A stretch of 64,000 nt of DNA from an uncultured Clostridium sp. (GTDB lineage Bacteria; Bacillota; Clostridia; TANB77; CAG-508): positions 1 through 64,000 of the forward strand of contig CANAZY010000002.1 in assembly GCA_947365805.1 (NCBI GenBank). The letters are read 5' to 3'. Positions within the stretch are counted from its first letter, which is position 1. Each line of letters begins with the position of its first letter. This document shows, one piece after another, positions 29,181 to 39,186 of the stretch. Under the pieces are notes generated by a model, which had not been told where the DNA came from, ran no database searches, and was given only the letters and a program-made list of their open reading frames with translations. The translations under genes were made by a program, and so were the position numbers.

Positions 29181-29209
29181 TTGCATTTAACTTGCTTTTG
29201 TGGTATAAT
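29181..29209 (+). promoter_or_regulatory. Sigma-A promoter of the 75-residue mini-gene
   Basis: TTGCAT (29181-29186), 17-nt spacer, TATAAT (29204-29209). Confidence 0.7.
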
Positions 29210-29244
29210 TGATTACATAAAATATATGTATAAGGAGATTTACC

Positions 29245-29472
29245 ATGACCAAACATTTCTCTAACTCAAAAGTAGTACGGTATGCCGATGTACCAAAGAT
29301 TTTAACCCAATTAGATTCACTGAAGAAAAGTGGCGAGCTATCGCGAAACGTGAAGCCTCTCTTTCAGCCTTCTAGTGAATGCGGAAAGCGTGAAATCGAG
29401 TTTACTTTAGAAACTACTGATTATGCTGAATTTATAAAAATGGGTACGATTTTCTTTGAACCAAATCTTTAA
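29245..29472 (+). CDS. Orphan 75-residue protein with an in-frame CGG codon
   Basis: Self-contained gene with promoter, AAGGAG ribosome binding site and a 12-bp terminator. The product is soluble with no recognised domain: MTKHFSNSKVV, then an amphipathic helix (VPKILTQLDSLKKSGELS) and a C-terminal strand-helix region (EFTLETTDYAEFIKMGTIFF). Codon 12 (29278-29280) is CGG. Straight reading gives the 75 residues; the +1 rule would end the protein after 19 residues. Codons CTG, CGA, TCG and GCC are unlike the neighbours. It resembles the mini-genes at 2007 and 17558 in layout, not in sequence. Confidence 0.5.
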   Translation: MTKHFSNSKVVRYADVPKILTQLDSLKKSGELSRNVKPLFQPSSECGKREIEFTLETTDYAEFIKMGTIFFEPNL

Positions 29473-29481
29473 TAATCTACT

Positions 29482-29516
29482 AGCGATTCTTCGTATATCG
29501 AAGAATCGCTTTTCTT
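29482..29516 (+). terminator. Terminator of the 75-residue gene
   Basis: AGCGATTCTTCG (29482-29493), loop TATAT, CGAAGAATCGCT (29499-29510), then TTTCTTTTT. Confidence 0.9.
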
Positions 29517-29576
29517 TTTCTATTGATAATTTTCCATTTTATTCATATAATACTATTAGTTAGAAAGGAGATTTTT

Positions 29577-30968
29577 ATGTTTGATGAAAAGATTAATTTA
29601 TTAAAGGAAGATATTGTTCGTTCAACATGTGATTTAATTAGAATTCCGAGTGTATTATCTACTTCTTCTAATCCATCCATGCCATTTGGTGAAAATTGTA
29701 ATAAGGCATTGGAACATATATTAGAATTAGGGAAACAGTTAGGATTCCGTACAAAAAATGTAGATGGTTATTGTGGTTACATTGAATTTGGTGAAGGAAA
29801 CGATATTCTTGGTATTATTGGACATTTAGATGTTGTGCCTGAAGGAGAAAACTGGACATATCCCCCATTTAGTGCAACCATTGCAAATGGTAATATTTAC
29901 GGACGTGGTGCCATTGATGATAAAGGTCCTGTTATTGCTAGCCTCTATGCCATGAAGATTGTTATGGATAATTGTAACGTAAATAAAAGAGTTCGTCTTA
30001 TTTTAGGATTAAATGAAGAAAACGATTGGAAATGTATTGAGTATTATAAAAAACATGAAGAAACACCTTCTTTTGGTTTTAGTCCTGACGCTGATTTTCC
30101 TTGCATTTATGCCGAAAAAGCATTATTAACTACTTACTTATCTATCCCTTATGATGCAAACGATAAAATAAACATTATTGATATTGACTGTAACAATAAT
30201 GCGATTAATGTTGTTCCTAAACTTTGTAAACTCACTTTATCTGTGGAGCATTCTATTTCTACAGATACTGTTGTTCACAATTTAGAAACAATTGTGAATA
30301 GTAATTCCTTTCAAATAGATATAAAAAAAGAAAACCATACGATTATTCTGACTTCTTACGGAATTAGTGCACACGCAGCTCATCCAGACTTAGGGAAAAA
30401 TGCTATTTCGCCAATTTTAGTGGTATTATATGAGTTATTTAACATGTATTCTATTCAAAATGAATTAATAGACTACTGTTATCAAAATATCGGTTTAGAA
30501 CATAATGGAAAAAAATTAGGAATTAATGTAGAAGATGAATCTGGAGCTCTTAGCTTAAATGTTGCTCAGTTTGATTTAAAAGATAACAAATTAGTTATTG
30601 GAATGAACTTACGAATTCCAATTCACACTACTATTGATACCATAAAAGAAGCATTCACCTCTTCTGTTACCTCTTCTATCCATGTTCAATTTTCTGGAGA
30701 AAAGAAAGCTTTGTATGTTTCAAAAGAAAATTGGTTAATTAAAACCCTTTGTGATGTGTTTCAAAAAGAAACAGGATTAGATGCAACTCCAATTGCGATT
30801 GGCGGTGCAACATATGCAAGAGCATTCCCAAATTTCGTATCCTTTGGCGCAAATATGCCTGGAGATAAAGATATGTGTCATCAAGTAGATGAATTTATTT
30901 CTATTGATAATTTAATACTAAGTACAAAAATATATGCAAATGCTATCTATGAATTAAGCAAAAGATGA
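29577..30968 (+). CDS. pepV: M20-family dipeptidase (PepV/Sapep type)
   Basis: 463 residues from ATG 29577, chosen because AGAAAGGAG is 6 nt upstream; an open extension from a TTG has no support. Zinc ligands are in GHLDVVPEGENWTYPP and GRGAIDDKGPVIA, the catalytic Glu pair in LGLNEENDW, and further ligands in DADFPCIYAEKA and the C-terminal MCHQVDEFISIDN. Cleaves dipeptides in the cytosol. Monocistronic. Confidence 0.9.
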   Translation: MFDEKINLLKEDIVRSTCDLIRIPSVLSTSSNPSMPFGENCNKALEHILELGKQLGFRTKNVDGYCGYIEFGEGNDILGIIGHLDVVPEGENWTYPPFSATIANGNIYGRGAIDDKGPVIASLYAMKIVMDNCNVNKRVRLILGLNEENDWKCIEYYKKHEETPSFGFSPDADFPCIYAEKALLTTYLSIPYDANDKINIIDIDCNNNAINVVPKLCKLTLSVEHSISTDTVVHNLETIVNSNSFQIDIKKENHTIILTSYGISAHAAHPDLGKNAISPILVVLYELFNMYSIQNELIDYCYQNIGLEHNGKKLGINVEDESGALSLNVAQFDLKDNKLVIGMNLRIPIHTTIDTIKEAFTSSVTSSIHVQFSGEKKALYVSKENWLIKTLCDVFQKETGLDATPIAIGGATYARAFPNFVSFGANMPGDKDMCHQVDEFISIDNLILSTKIYANAIYELSKR

Positions 30969-31000
30969 TTTTTACCCCCGTCCCTAAAATCATCTAACAA

Positions 31001-31025
31001 AAAATGACCCATTAAGGGTCATTTT
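31001..31025. terminator. Bidirectional terminator between pepV and spoVG
   Basis: AAAATGACCC and GGGTCATTTT arms with a short loop, between convergent genes. Confidence 0.85.
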
Positions 31026-31035
31026 CATTTTTATA

Positions 31036-31317
31036 TTATTCTGCTGATTCTTCTGCTTCTTCAGCATCTGGAGCATCATAAGCTTCTAATATAGCAGCTT
31101 GGATTTTCTCTCTTGTTTCAGCATTGATTGGATGAGCTATATCTTTGAAATCTCCGTTTGGAGTTTTTCTACTTGGCATAGCTATAAATAATCCATTTTG
31201 GCTTTCGATAACTTTGATATCGTGTACAACGAATTCATTATCGAATGTTACAGAAGCAACAGCTTTCATTCTGTTCTCTGAATTTACTTTTCTTAAACGT
31301 ACATCTGTAATTTGCAT
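31036..31317 (-). CDS. spoVG: SpoVG, RNA-binding regulator
   Basis: 93 residues from [27 protein letters not shown] lies upstream of this ATG, and an N-terminal extension is not supported. Core [20 protein letters not shown] and [20 protein letters not shown]. SpoVG is a nucleic-acid-binding global regulator linked to sporulation, septation and virulence in Firmicutes. Confidence 0.96.
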   Translation of the reverse strand: MQITDVRLRKVNSENRMKAVASVTFDNEFVVHDIKVIESQNGLFIAMPSRKTPNGDFKDIAHPINAETREKIQAAILEAYDAPDAEEAEESAE

Positions 31318-31585
31318 TTTGCGCACCTCTTTCTCAAGTTTAATATATTTGTACAATCTATGTACAGATATATTATTCGTCATAAATAACTTTTTTCCTT
31401 CTTAATTTTACAAAAAATAGAAATTTTTTTTATTTATTTTCTTTCTTTCTCTGATAGGATACATATTTTTAACACTTTTTATGCATAATACATAAAATAA
31501 TATTGAAAAAAAACCAGTTACAGTATATAATTTATCTGTTATAAATGATATACTAGTAAATGAAAATATAAAGGGGCGAATTTTT

Positions 31586-32974
31586 TTGGCAAATATTGAT
31601 AATATAAAAAAATATAAACACGTACATATGCTTGGAATTGGTGGCGTTAGCATGAGCGGTATTGCTGAAATCTTACATAACTGGGATTTTAACGTTACTG
31701 GTTCAGATGCTTCTCAATCGGAAATTACAAATAAACTAATCAGTAATGGAATTAGTGTTACGATAGGACATGATTTTGAAAATTTAAAAAAGGCGGATGC
31801 TGTTGTTTATACAGCAGCAATTCATGAAAGTGACCCAGAAATGGTTCTTGCACATGAACTTGGTATTCCTATGATTGAACGTTGTGACTTTTTAGGAGAA
31901 TTAACAAAGGCTTTTTCGGATACCATTGGTGTATCTGGCACTCATGGAAAAACAACCACTACTTCTATGGTGTCTGTTTGTTTCTTAAAAGCTGGTAAAG
32001 ACCCTAACATTCAAGTTGGTGGAATTTTAAAACAAATTGATGGAAATTACCGAATTGGAAATAGTGATTATTTTATTATTGAAGCTTGTGAATATGTAGA
32101 AAGTTTCTTAAAATTTAGACCAAAAGCAGAAATTATTTTAAATATCGATAATGACCATTTAGATTATTTTAAGACATTTGATAATATTAAGAATGCTTTT
32201 GTAAAATATGTAAAACTATTGCCAGAAGATGGCTTCTTAGTGTTAAATGCAGATGATAAAAACTGTTTGGATTTAGCAAAATATACTGCTTCTTCTTACG
32301 TAACATATGGTATTGAAAATAAAGATGCTAATTTTACAGCTGATAACATCTTGTTTGATGATAATGGTTTTGCTGAATTTGATGTATATAAAAATAAAGC
32401 ATTTTTTGAACATATCAAACTATCGGTTGCAGGGCTTCATAATGTGTTAAATGCACTTAGTTGTATTAGTTTATGTGACCATTATGGAATTTCAAGTAGT
32501 GACATGAAAGATGCTTTAGTAGAATTTACAGGGGCTCATAGAAGATTAGAATATAAAGGTTCTTATAATGACATTACGGTTTTGGATGATTATGCTCATC
32601 ATCCAACAGAAATTAAAGCAACTTGTAATGCATTAAATAATAAAAAGTTTCATGAGTCTTGGGTCATCTTCCAACCTCATACGTATAGTAGAACTAAGAA
32701 TTTATTAGACGAATTTGCAAGTGCACTTTCTCAGTTTGACCATGTTATTATTGCTGATATTTATGCGGCAAGAGAATCAAACACTTATGGAGTTTCTTCA
32801 AAAGACATTGTAGACCGCATTAATTCTACAAGAAGCTCAAACCATTGTGAATATATTTCAGACTTTAACGATATTGTTTCTTATATAAAGAAAAACGCAA
32901 AACCACATGATATTATTTTAACCCTAGGTGCTGGTAATGTAACAGACTTAGGTCCTATGATATTAGAGAAGTAG
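31586..32974 (+). CDS. murC: UDP-N-acetylmuramate--L-alanine ligase
   Basis: 462 residues from a TTG start after AAAGGGG. N-terminal UDP-binding GIGGVSMSGIAEI, ATP-binding GVSGTHGKTTTTSMV, and the C-terminal VLDDYAHHPTEIKATCNALN motif. First amino-acid addition in peptidoglycan precursor synthesis. It stands apart from the mur/fts cluster. Confidence 0.96.
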   Translation: MANIDNIKKYKHVHMLGIGGVSMSGIAEILHNWDFNVTGSDASQSEITNKLISNGISVTIGHDFENLKKADAVVYTAAIHESDPEMVLAHELGIPMIERCDFLGELTKAFSDTIGVSGTHGKTTTTSMVSVCFLKAGKDPNIQVGGILKQIDGNYRIGNSDYFIIEACEYVESFLKFRPKAEIILNIDNDHLDYFKTFDNIKNAFVKYVKLLPEDGFLVLNADDKNCLDLAKYTASSYVTYGIENKDANFTADNILFDDNGFAEFDVYKNKAFFEHIKLSVAGLHNVLNALSCISLCDHYGISSSDMKDALVEFTGAHRRLEYKGSYNDITVLDDYAHHPTEIKATCNALNNKKFHESWVIFQPHTYSRTKNLLDEFASALSQFDHVIIADIYAARESNTYGVSSKDIVDRINSTRSSNHCEYISDFNDIVSYIKKNAKPHDIILTLGAGNVTDLGPMILEK

Positions 32975-32992
32975 AGTTTACTCTACTTCTCT
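32965..32992. terminator. Bidirectional terminator between murC and spoIVB
   Basis: AGAGAAGTAGAG (32965-32976), loop TTTA, CTCTACTTCTCT (32981-32992). It includes the stop codons of both convergent genes. Confidence 0.85.
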
Positions 32993-34211
32993 TGCTTGTT
33001 TTATCATAAGGTCTGCAAATACAGCATAACCTGCTCCTGGGTCGCCTACTAATACATGTGTTAGTGCTCCTATTACTTTATTGTTTTGAATAACTGGGCT
33101 TCCACTCATTCCTTGGATAATTCCTCCTGTTTTTTCTAGTAGTTCCTTATCTGTTACTTTTACTAACATACTCTTGTTATTTTCATTATTATTTCGGTAA
33201 ATCTTCTCAATTTCTATTTCGTATTCTTTCTTTTTACCATCTTCTAAGGTACAAATAATACTTGCTTTTCCTTCTTTTATTTCATCACGTGAGGCAACTT
33301 CCATGGCGTCATTTACATTAATGTTTAGGCTTGTGGTATTACTTAGCGTTCCAAAAACGCCAAAATCGGTATTTTTGGATATTTGTCCAATGACTGTACT
33401 ATTTTCAATAGAACCTTGGATTTTACCTGGATTTCCTTTTTTTCCTTTTGTAATGGAAATGATTTTTGTGGTTACAAAGTCTCCTTTTGCTATTTGTAAT
33501 AGTTTTCCTGTATCAACATCTTGAATACCATGGCCTAATGCTGCAAAAGTTTTGGTTGCTGGTTCGTAAAAACTAACAGTTCCAACTCCTGCTGCTGCAT
33601 CTCTTACCCATAGTCCTAATTTGTAGTTATCATCTGTTCCTTTAGCAGGTATAATGCTTGTTTGTAACGTTGTTTCTTCTCTTATATAATCTACCGTTAC
33701 TTTATTTCCTTTAGATGCATTTACTTGGTTAATTAAATCTGCAGTACATGTTACTGTGTTTTGGTTAATAGCAATAATTCTATCTCCTTCTTCAATTCCA
33801 CAATTTTCATATGGCTTATATCGTGTATTGTTGTCTCCTTCAATTTCTCCCATTCCTACCACTAATACACCGACTTGTATATAATTTTAATCCTACGGCA
33901 TTCCCTAATGGAACTACATATGTTTTCGGAATTACATTTACACTAATATCCTTTAATGGAATGGCTCCAAACAAATTTAATGTGTAATCAACTCTTCCTA
34001 TTTTATTAGTAGTATCTCCTAAATTACTAGAAACTTGAATTGCACCATAATTTTCTTGGTTTTTGGTTATACTAACACCAAGAAGTGTTTTAATGTTATA
34101 ATTTTCGCCCTCAAATAGCATAATGCTTTTGGGAATCGATGTGATGTTTGCTACATACATAAGTAATAATATTAAAAAACTAATCATAAATATTTTTCGA
34201 AATGTCTTCAT
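32978..34211 (-). CDS. spoIVB: SpoIVB peptidase (S55), joined by a +1 shift at CGG
   Basis: Signalling serine protease of the sporulation sigma-K checkpoint. The N-terminal part has a membrane anchor (about 8-28) and a domain ending GNAVGLKLYTS. CGG at 33870-33872 then breaks the frame. Skipping C gives YTSGVLVVGMGEIEG, entering the PDZ domain (CGIEEGDRIIAINQNTVT) and the S55 protease domain with His in AALGHGIQDVDTG and Ser in GMSGSPVIQNNK. The joined length is about 410 residues, typical. A membrane-anchored protease needs both halves. Confidence 0.9.
33870..33872 (-). other. CGG +1 shift site 5 (spoIVB)
   Basis: Minus strand AGT CGG TGT. Skipping C gives AGT GGT GTA, Ser-Gly-Val, at the entry to the PDZ domain. 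Confidence 0.9.
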
Positions 34212-34274
34212 TTTGACCTCCGTTATTTTTATTTATGATTAGTCTTTCCATTTTTTTATATTTCAAACATGTTA

Positions 34275-35687
34275 TTATTTTGTATATTTTATCATTTTGG
34301 TAATTTTATCTAATTCGTAACGTTCTTTTGCTAGTGCGTGGTAGTATTCTTTTAATACTATTGAAGATAATTCTTCTAATGAAATATCTTCATCTAAAGA
34401 ATTGACAATACAAGTATAACATGCATATTCCTTACGTGTATACGTATATTTTGTTTTATCCTCTACATCTGGTAATTTTCTAAAATCAATACTCTTGTAA
34501 CCTGTAAGTCCACTTCCATTTCTTACATTATTAGCAAGTACTGGACAATTAATTCTATGATATGTATTAGTATTATCAACAAAATAAATTGAATTTGGAT
34601 TAATGTATTGTTTATTTTGTGTACTTGTTACAATAGTATAATTGTTATAAATTTTCGTTCCTACTGGCATTCCTTCCATAAAGCTTATCATATTGACATT
34701 GGTTAATATTTTCTCCCAATCATCTTCTGTTAAAATTGGCATTTTAAAATTCGAATGTGTTCCTAAGCTTGGAGAATGTTCGTTATATACTTTAATCGCA
34801 TTGTTTAGGTTTTCTTGAATCGATAATCTCATAATCGTTCTTTTATGTTGTACAAAATCAGATGCTCTATCTTCTGGATCATTGGTAGATGAAATTTTTA
34901 AAATTTCTCGATTATCATTTATAAATTCTGGATAAAACTCTCTATATGCTTTTCCATCACTTCTAATAGCATTATGAGGAGTTACAATACCAGAAACCTT
35001 TGCTATGACCCAATTTGTAAAATCATATGCTTCTTGATAATATTTCTTTGCACTATCGTCTTGGTTCAATATAAGATTATCTCCACCTTTTAATCTGTAT
35101 TCTACTACATTGCCATTATGAACTACCAATGCATTCCTATCAATTAAATAACCTGAATACGATTCATATTTGCCATTTACATATCCATAAATTGTTACAT
35201 AATTATCTAATGAATAATTTACCACAATATCACTATTTCCTGTTTTGTATCTTCCCGTATAATGAATATATGGTTTTAAAATATGTTCATATCCCGTTTT
35301 TTGTTCTCCGTTTACTTCGTAATTATATTCATGTGGTGAATAAATATAATAGCCATCATATAAAGTAAATACGAGTGCTGGTATGTATGGCATAACCGAG
35401 TTTGAACTTGCTCCAGACATACCAAATTTGGTCGCAAGTGATGTTGAAAATGTATTGATTGCGGCTTTAATATCTCTTCTTACTGAGTCTGCATTAGTGG
35501 AATATTTATTACTAATGGTATTTAGCTCAAATGCAGCAATTGCATCATGTGTTGCGCCCATTAAGGCGGTATCATATTTTTGCATCTTTAAAACCGTATC
35601 CATCTGAATTCCAATATATGCAGATAAAATTAAGGTGACGGGTATTATAATTATTGAAAATATAACTGTCATGTTTTGTAATTTCAT
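34275..35687 (-). CDS. Tad-cluster protein of 470 residues with N-terminal membrane anchor
   Basis: The N-terminus MKLQNMTVIFSIIIIPVTLILSAYIG is a TadE/TadG-like anchor. The large extracytoplasmic part ends with a Cys-containing domain (YHRINCPVLANNV ... YACYTCIVNSLDED), where one Cys and a CxxC could form disulfides or bind metal. It is the last gene of the pilus cluster. I do not recognise a named family; a minor pilin or adhesin-like tip protein is an inference. Confidence 0.55.
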   Translation of the reverse strand: MKLQNMTVIFSIIIIPVTLILSAYIGIQMDTVLKMQKYDTALMGATHDAIAAFELNTISNKYSTNADSVRRDIKAAINTFSTSLATKFGMSGASSNSVMPYIPALVFTLYDGYYIYSPHEYNYEVNGEQKTGYEHILKPYIHYTGRYKTGNSDIVVNYSLDNYVTIYGYVNGKYESYSGYLIDRNALVVHNGNVVEYRLKGGDNLILNQDDSAKKYYQEAYDFTNWVIAKVSGIVTPHNAIRSDGKAYREFYPEFINDNREILKISSTNDPEDRASDFVQHKRTIMRLSIQENLNNAIKVYNEHSPSLGTHSNFKMPILTEDDWEKILTNVNMISFMEGMPVGTKIYNNYTIVTSTQNKQYINPNSIYFVDNTNTYHRINCPVLANNVRNGSGLTGYKSIDFRKLPDVEDKTKYTYTRKEYACYTCIVNSLDEDISLEELSSIVLKEYYHALAKERYELDKITKMIKYTK

Positions 35688-35750
35688 ATCTTATCACCCT
35701 CACCTTATCTTAAAATAACTTTATTTAATTATCAGTCCACTACAAATTTA

Positions 35751-36290
35751 CTATTTTTCGCTTCCGTTTGCCATAACAACTCCTGAATGGGAAGCAGATA
35801 TTTTATATGTATCATTTCCACTAATACTATAAAAGAAGTTTTTTAACATTTGACCAATCGTTGTATTGGTATTTTTTACATTAACTGCTACAATGTCTCC
35901 TTCTTTTAATTTCATTGTTTTTGTTTTACTATTGTCTATTTTTTCTAAAATTTGTGAAGTATATTCTGAATAATAAAGATTCTCTCCTATTTTATCTCCA
36001 CTTGTAATTGCTGTTTTCTTCCCTGGATTTTCATCCAATACTTTTACTTCAATTTCTACATCATAACTATTTCCTGTTGCTGCTAATGTTTGTACATAAG
36101 AATCATAGTTTGTTTGTGTAATTTTTCCAGTTTGGCGAACATTGTCTACAAATTCTACAGTTGCTGTTTGTGCACTCATTTGTGCAATGTCATCATTTCT
36201 TTCGGATATCGTCATAAGTGGAAACACAAACATTAATATAGCAGCTAAAAAAATTGCTACAATTGTAATTAATGTATCACCCATTTTCAT
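35751..36290 (-). CDS. Tad-cluster single-span protein (179 residues)
   Basis: The N-terminal MKMGDTLITIVAIFLAAILMFVFPL is a pilin-like hydrophobic helix, followed by a soluble domain (EFVDNVRQTGKITQTNYDSYVQTLA). It is 9 nt after the 273-residue gene, same strand. Probably a minor pilin or assembly component; not recognised by name. Confidence 0.55.
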   Translation of the reverse strand: MKMGDTLITIVAIFLAAILMFVFPLMTISERNDDIAQMSAQTATVEFVDNVRQTGKITQTNYDSYVQTLAATGNSYDVEIEVKVLDENPGKKTAITSGDKIGENLYYSEYTSQILEKIDNSKTKTMKLKEGDIVAVNVKNTNTTIGQMLKNFFYSISGNDTYKISASHSGVVMANGSEK

Positions 36291-36299
36291 TCCTCCTTT

Positions 36300-37121
36300 T
36301 TATCTTTCTTGCATAATATAGATAATTTCTAATTTTTTATTGCCTCGTATTGTTTCGATTGAGTCATTTCCATCGGTTAGTGTTTCTCCACTTGTTGCAA
36401 TTTCAATAAATTTTTCTTTAAATTCTCTGTCTTTATATTGCTTCAAGTTTTTTCCATAGTATGTTATTTGATAGGACCCATAATTTTTTACATAATTTCC
36501 ACCATTCAAATCCGCTTGAATTCTTTTAACAGTATCGGTATCTGGTTCTCCTACCCATGGTGCTACTATATTAACAGTACTTACATCTGTTTTTCCATGA
36601 TATAATAATCTGTTAGCATTATTAACAATCGTTTTATTGGTTCCAATATAATCCATAATATTAACATTGGTTCTCAATTCTTTGTTAACTACAGATTGCA
36701 CTTGTTGCAATCTTGTCTCTACATTTGAATATGCTTGTCTTGCTTCTTTCCCAATTTGTGTATTTTCTGGTTTATTTTGAATATTTTTAATTGTCTCATT
36801 CCAGTTTTGCATAAAACCTTCTGTATAAAGGTCATAACGTACAATTGGTGTACCATCTGTATCAAATATGGTTACAGCATATTGCTCTTTTGCGTAACGA
36901 TGTATGGTAGGAAGCATTGTTTCAAAGCTCACAATTCGGTCTACTCTTGTATTATAATCACCTTCGTCGGCATAATCATAAAATGCGGTTTTATCGGTTG
37001 CTTTAAAAACTGTATCTGATGTAATCCTTGCTTGCCCTACCACAGAAAAAGTTAGTGTTATGGCAATTGCAAATACTAATAAACCAAAAGCAATCTTAAT
37101 TGCATCAGCTGCATTTTCCAT
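36300..37121 (-). CDS. MENA-type pilin-like protein (273 residues)
   Basis: Starts MENAADAIKIAFGLLVFAIAITLTFS, the same unusual N-terminus as three other genes in the cluster, then a long extracytoplasmic domain with a structured C-terminus. The hydrophobic helix begins at once, with no leader peptide. Confidence 0.55.
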   Translation of the reverse strand: MENAADAIKIAFGLLVFAIAITLTFSVVGQARITSDTVFKATDKTAFYDYADEGDYNTRVDRIVSFETMLPTIHRYAKEQYAVTIFDTDGTPIVRYDLYTEGFMQNWNETIKNIQNKPENTQIGKEARQAYSNVETRLQQVQSVVNKELRTNVNIMDYIGTNKTIVNNANRLLYHGKTDVSTVNIVAPWVGEPDTDTVKRIQADLNGGNYVKNYGSYQITYYGKNLKQYKDREFKEKFIEIATSGETLTDGNDSIETIRGNKKLEIIYIMQER

Positions 37122-37136
37122 AACACTCTCCTCCTA

Positions 37137-37568
37137 TTATTTACTATTTCTTGTAATAACAGCTTTGTTTACTAAACCAGCATTTGAATACTCTAATACT
37201 ACTTTATAAGTTGCACCAGTATTAATGGTTGCTCTATAAGCTGACATTGCATTTGTTTGTAAATCCTCTGATGTAGCTTCAAACTTTTTATCTCCATCAA
37301 TTGAAACTAATTTTCCTTCTATTTCTTGGTTTGTACTATTATTTGAAATAATATTTGAAATCAATGCTTTTACATTATTTCCGGAAACTTTTTCTCCTTC
37401 ATATTGGAATGGTTGGTTAAACATTTGCTTTTCTTGTTGGCTCATTTTTGCAATACCTTCTTCTACTCCTCCAATTGCTCCTTGGTATACCATCATTCCT
37501 ACACCAATTAATAAAATACAGATTAAAATTGCTCCTGCGATTAATAACGCTTTTGATGCATTCTCCAT
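37137..37568 (-). CDS. MENASKAL pilin-like protein (143 residues)
   Basis: Starts MENASKALLIAGAILICILLIGVGMM. Glu at position 2 followed by a hydrophobic helix recalls a mature type IV pilin N-terminus. The soluble part has a polar middle and a beta-rich C-terminus (TGATYKVVLEYSNAGLVNKA). Ribosome binding site AAAGGAGGAAA. Confidence 0.6.
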   Translation of the reverse strand: MENASKALLIAGAILICILLIGVGMMVYQGAIGGVEEGIAKMSQQEKQMFNQPFQYEGEKVSGNNVKALISNIISNNSTNQEIEGKLVSIDGDKKFEATSEDLQTNAMSAYRATINTGATYKVVLEYSNAGLVNKAVITRNSK

Positions 37569-37645
37569 AATCTTTTCCTCCTTTGAATATCTTTATTTTT
37601 ATATAAACTTAGATTAATTTTTAATCTAAAAGTTAATAACGTTTC

Positions 37646-38086
37646 CTATTCTTCAATCTGTTCAAATACAACTTTTGCAACTCGTTTGGTTTGTTCGTGG
37701 TATTCTATACTAGTGCATTTAAACAAAATCAAATTGAAGTTTTTTACAAATCCTTCGGTTCCCACTTTTTGTATGGTCTCCATTTGATATGTTTTTAAGT
37801 CTTTTTCATTTTGTAGTTTAATTTCGATTTTAACGGAATTGGTTTCATTTTCAATAAAGAATCCTTTTTCGTCTTGTTTTACTTCGTTTTTTAAGTTTTC
37901 GTTTGTTGCTTTATTAATAAGACTTGCTACTTGTGTTCCAAAGACTTGTCCTTCTTTATATTTTTCGTATTCCGCATTTTCTTTTTGTATTACCATTAAA
38001 TTTTCTTTGTTTTGTGTAAGTGAAACACTTACAATTAGTATGATTGTTAAAAATAAAATGCCAAATACAATTACTGTTTTTTTCAT
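37646..38086 (-). CDS. Tad-cluster single-span protein (146 residues)
   Basis: A conventional signal-anchor (MKKTVIVFGILFLTIILIVSVSL) and a soluble domain. Within the pilin-like run but without the MENA start. Its C-terminus (CTSIEYHEQTKRVAKVVFEQ) resembles that of the 157- and 179-residue neighbours (VEYH/C ... TGRVN), suggesting distant paralogy. Confidence 0.55.
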   Translation of the reverse strand: MKKTVIVFGILFLTIILIVSVSLTQNKENLMVIQKENAEYEKYKEGQVFGTQVASLINKATNENLKNEVKQDEKGFFIENETNSVKIEIKLQNEKDLKTYQMETIQKVGTEGFVKNFNLILFKCTSIEYHEQTKRVAKVVFEQIEE

Positions 38087-38139
38087 GAAAAAGCTTCCTT
38101 TCTCATTATACTATTTTTTCTTTATTTTTTCAACTTTTA

Positions 38140-38613
38140 TTATCGTTTTTTTAACACGATTTGATTGACTTTTCCTGTATCTTTATCATAGTTCATTTGT
38201 GTACATGTAAAATATTGTATTTCACTTATTGCTCCCCCTTCAGAGGTTTTCGTTGAATATGTTTTAATAAATTCATACGCTGTTTCATCATCTAACTTAT
38301 GTGCGTTTTGGTATGATGCTGATACTCCTGTAATTTTTACTTGTATTTTTATCATGCCCATTTGCTCATTATACTGTTTTGCTGCATTTCCCATTGTTAT
38401 AATATCTTGTGCTGTTATCTTATCTTTTTTTCCGTCTTGCTTATATGGTTCAAATTGTGCATTAAATTCACTTACCATTTTCGTCTGAATGTTTTTATCT
38501 ACCGTATCGGAAAATGTTCCCATTGCACGAAATGCAAATATCATAAGAGTTAACAAGATGACACCTAATAATACTTCTGCTGATATAATTAACGCTTTTG
38601 ATGCATTTTCCAT
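38140..38613 (-). CDS. MENASKAL pilin-like protein (157 residues)
   Basis: Starts MENASKALIISAEVLLGVILLTLMIF, followed by a soluble domain ending YFTCTQMNYDKDTGKVNQIV. Paralogue of the 143- and 179-residue genes. Confidence 0.6.
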   Translation of the reverse strand: MENASKALIISAEVLLGVILLTLMIFAFRAMGTFSDTVDKNIQTKMVSEFNAQFEPYKQDGKKDKITAQDIITMGNAAKQYNEQMGMIKIQVKITGVSASYQNAHKLDDETAYEFIKTYSTKTSEGGAISEIQYFTCTQMNYDKDTGKVNQIVLKKR

Positions 38614-38629
38614 CTCGTATTTCCTCCTT

Positions 38630-39169
38630 TTAATAGTCTATTTCATAATTGTTCATTTTTCTTTCTATAAATTTCATATAGTTTACTCTTCCTGTTGTTT
38701 TATGATATTTCACTTCTACACAATCAAATATTCTTCTTTTAAAATCGTTAAACGCATCTGTACTTTGCTTTATTTCATTTATTGAATTTTGATTATAGGT
38801 TTGTCCAACTTTAAACGTAACATTATCTACTTTCTCATTTTTTCCAGTTGCATTGTCTTTTTTATAAACAAATCCTTCTTTCATTTCAAACTCTACTGTC
38901 ATCATATAATTTGGCTCTGTCTTTTCATATTTTTTATTATTATCTAATACTTTATTTACAACAGAAATCACTTCTGTTCCTCGTAATAGTTTCTTATGAT
39001 ATGCTTCATATTGTTTATTAAAAACTTCTAACTGTTCTGCCTCTTGTTCTTTTTCATCTTCTGTAAAGTAGCTATTCATGCTGCCAAAACTATACACAAG
39101 AAGTGCAATAATCAGTAAAGCAATTAAGATTCCACCTGCCATTAGTAACGCTTTTGATGCATTCTCCAT
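38630..39169 (-). CDS. MENASKAL pilin-like protein (179 residues)
   Basis: Starts MENASKALLMAGGILIALLIIALLVY, soluble domain ending FDCVEVKYHKTTGRVNYMKF. First pilin-like gene after the membrane core of the secretion system. Confidence 0.6.
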   Translation of the reverse strand: MENASKALLMAGGILIALLIIALLVYSFGSMNSYFTEDEKEQEAEQLEVFNKQYEAYHKKLLRGTEVISVVNKVLDNNKKYEKTEPNYMMTVEFEMKEGFVYKKDNATGKNEKVDNVTFKVGQTYNQNSINEIKQSTDAFNDFKRRIFDCVEVKYHKTTGRVNYMKFIERKMNNYEIDY

Positions 39170-39186
39170 CCCTTTGTTCCTCCTTA

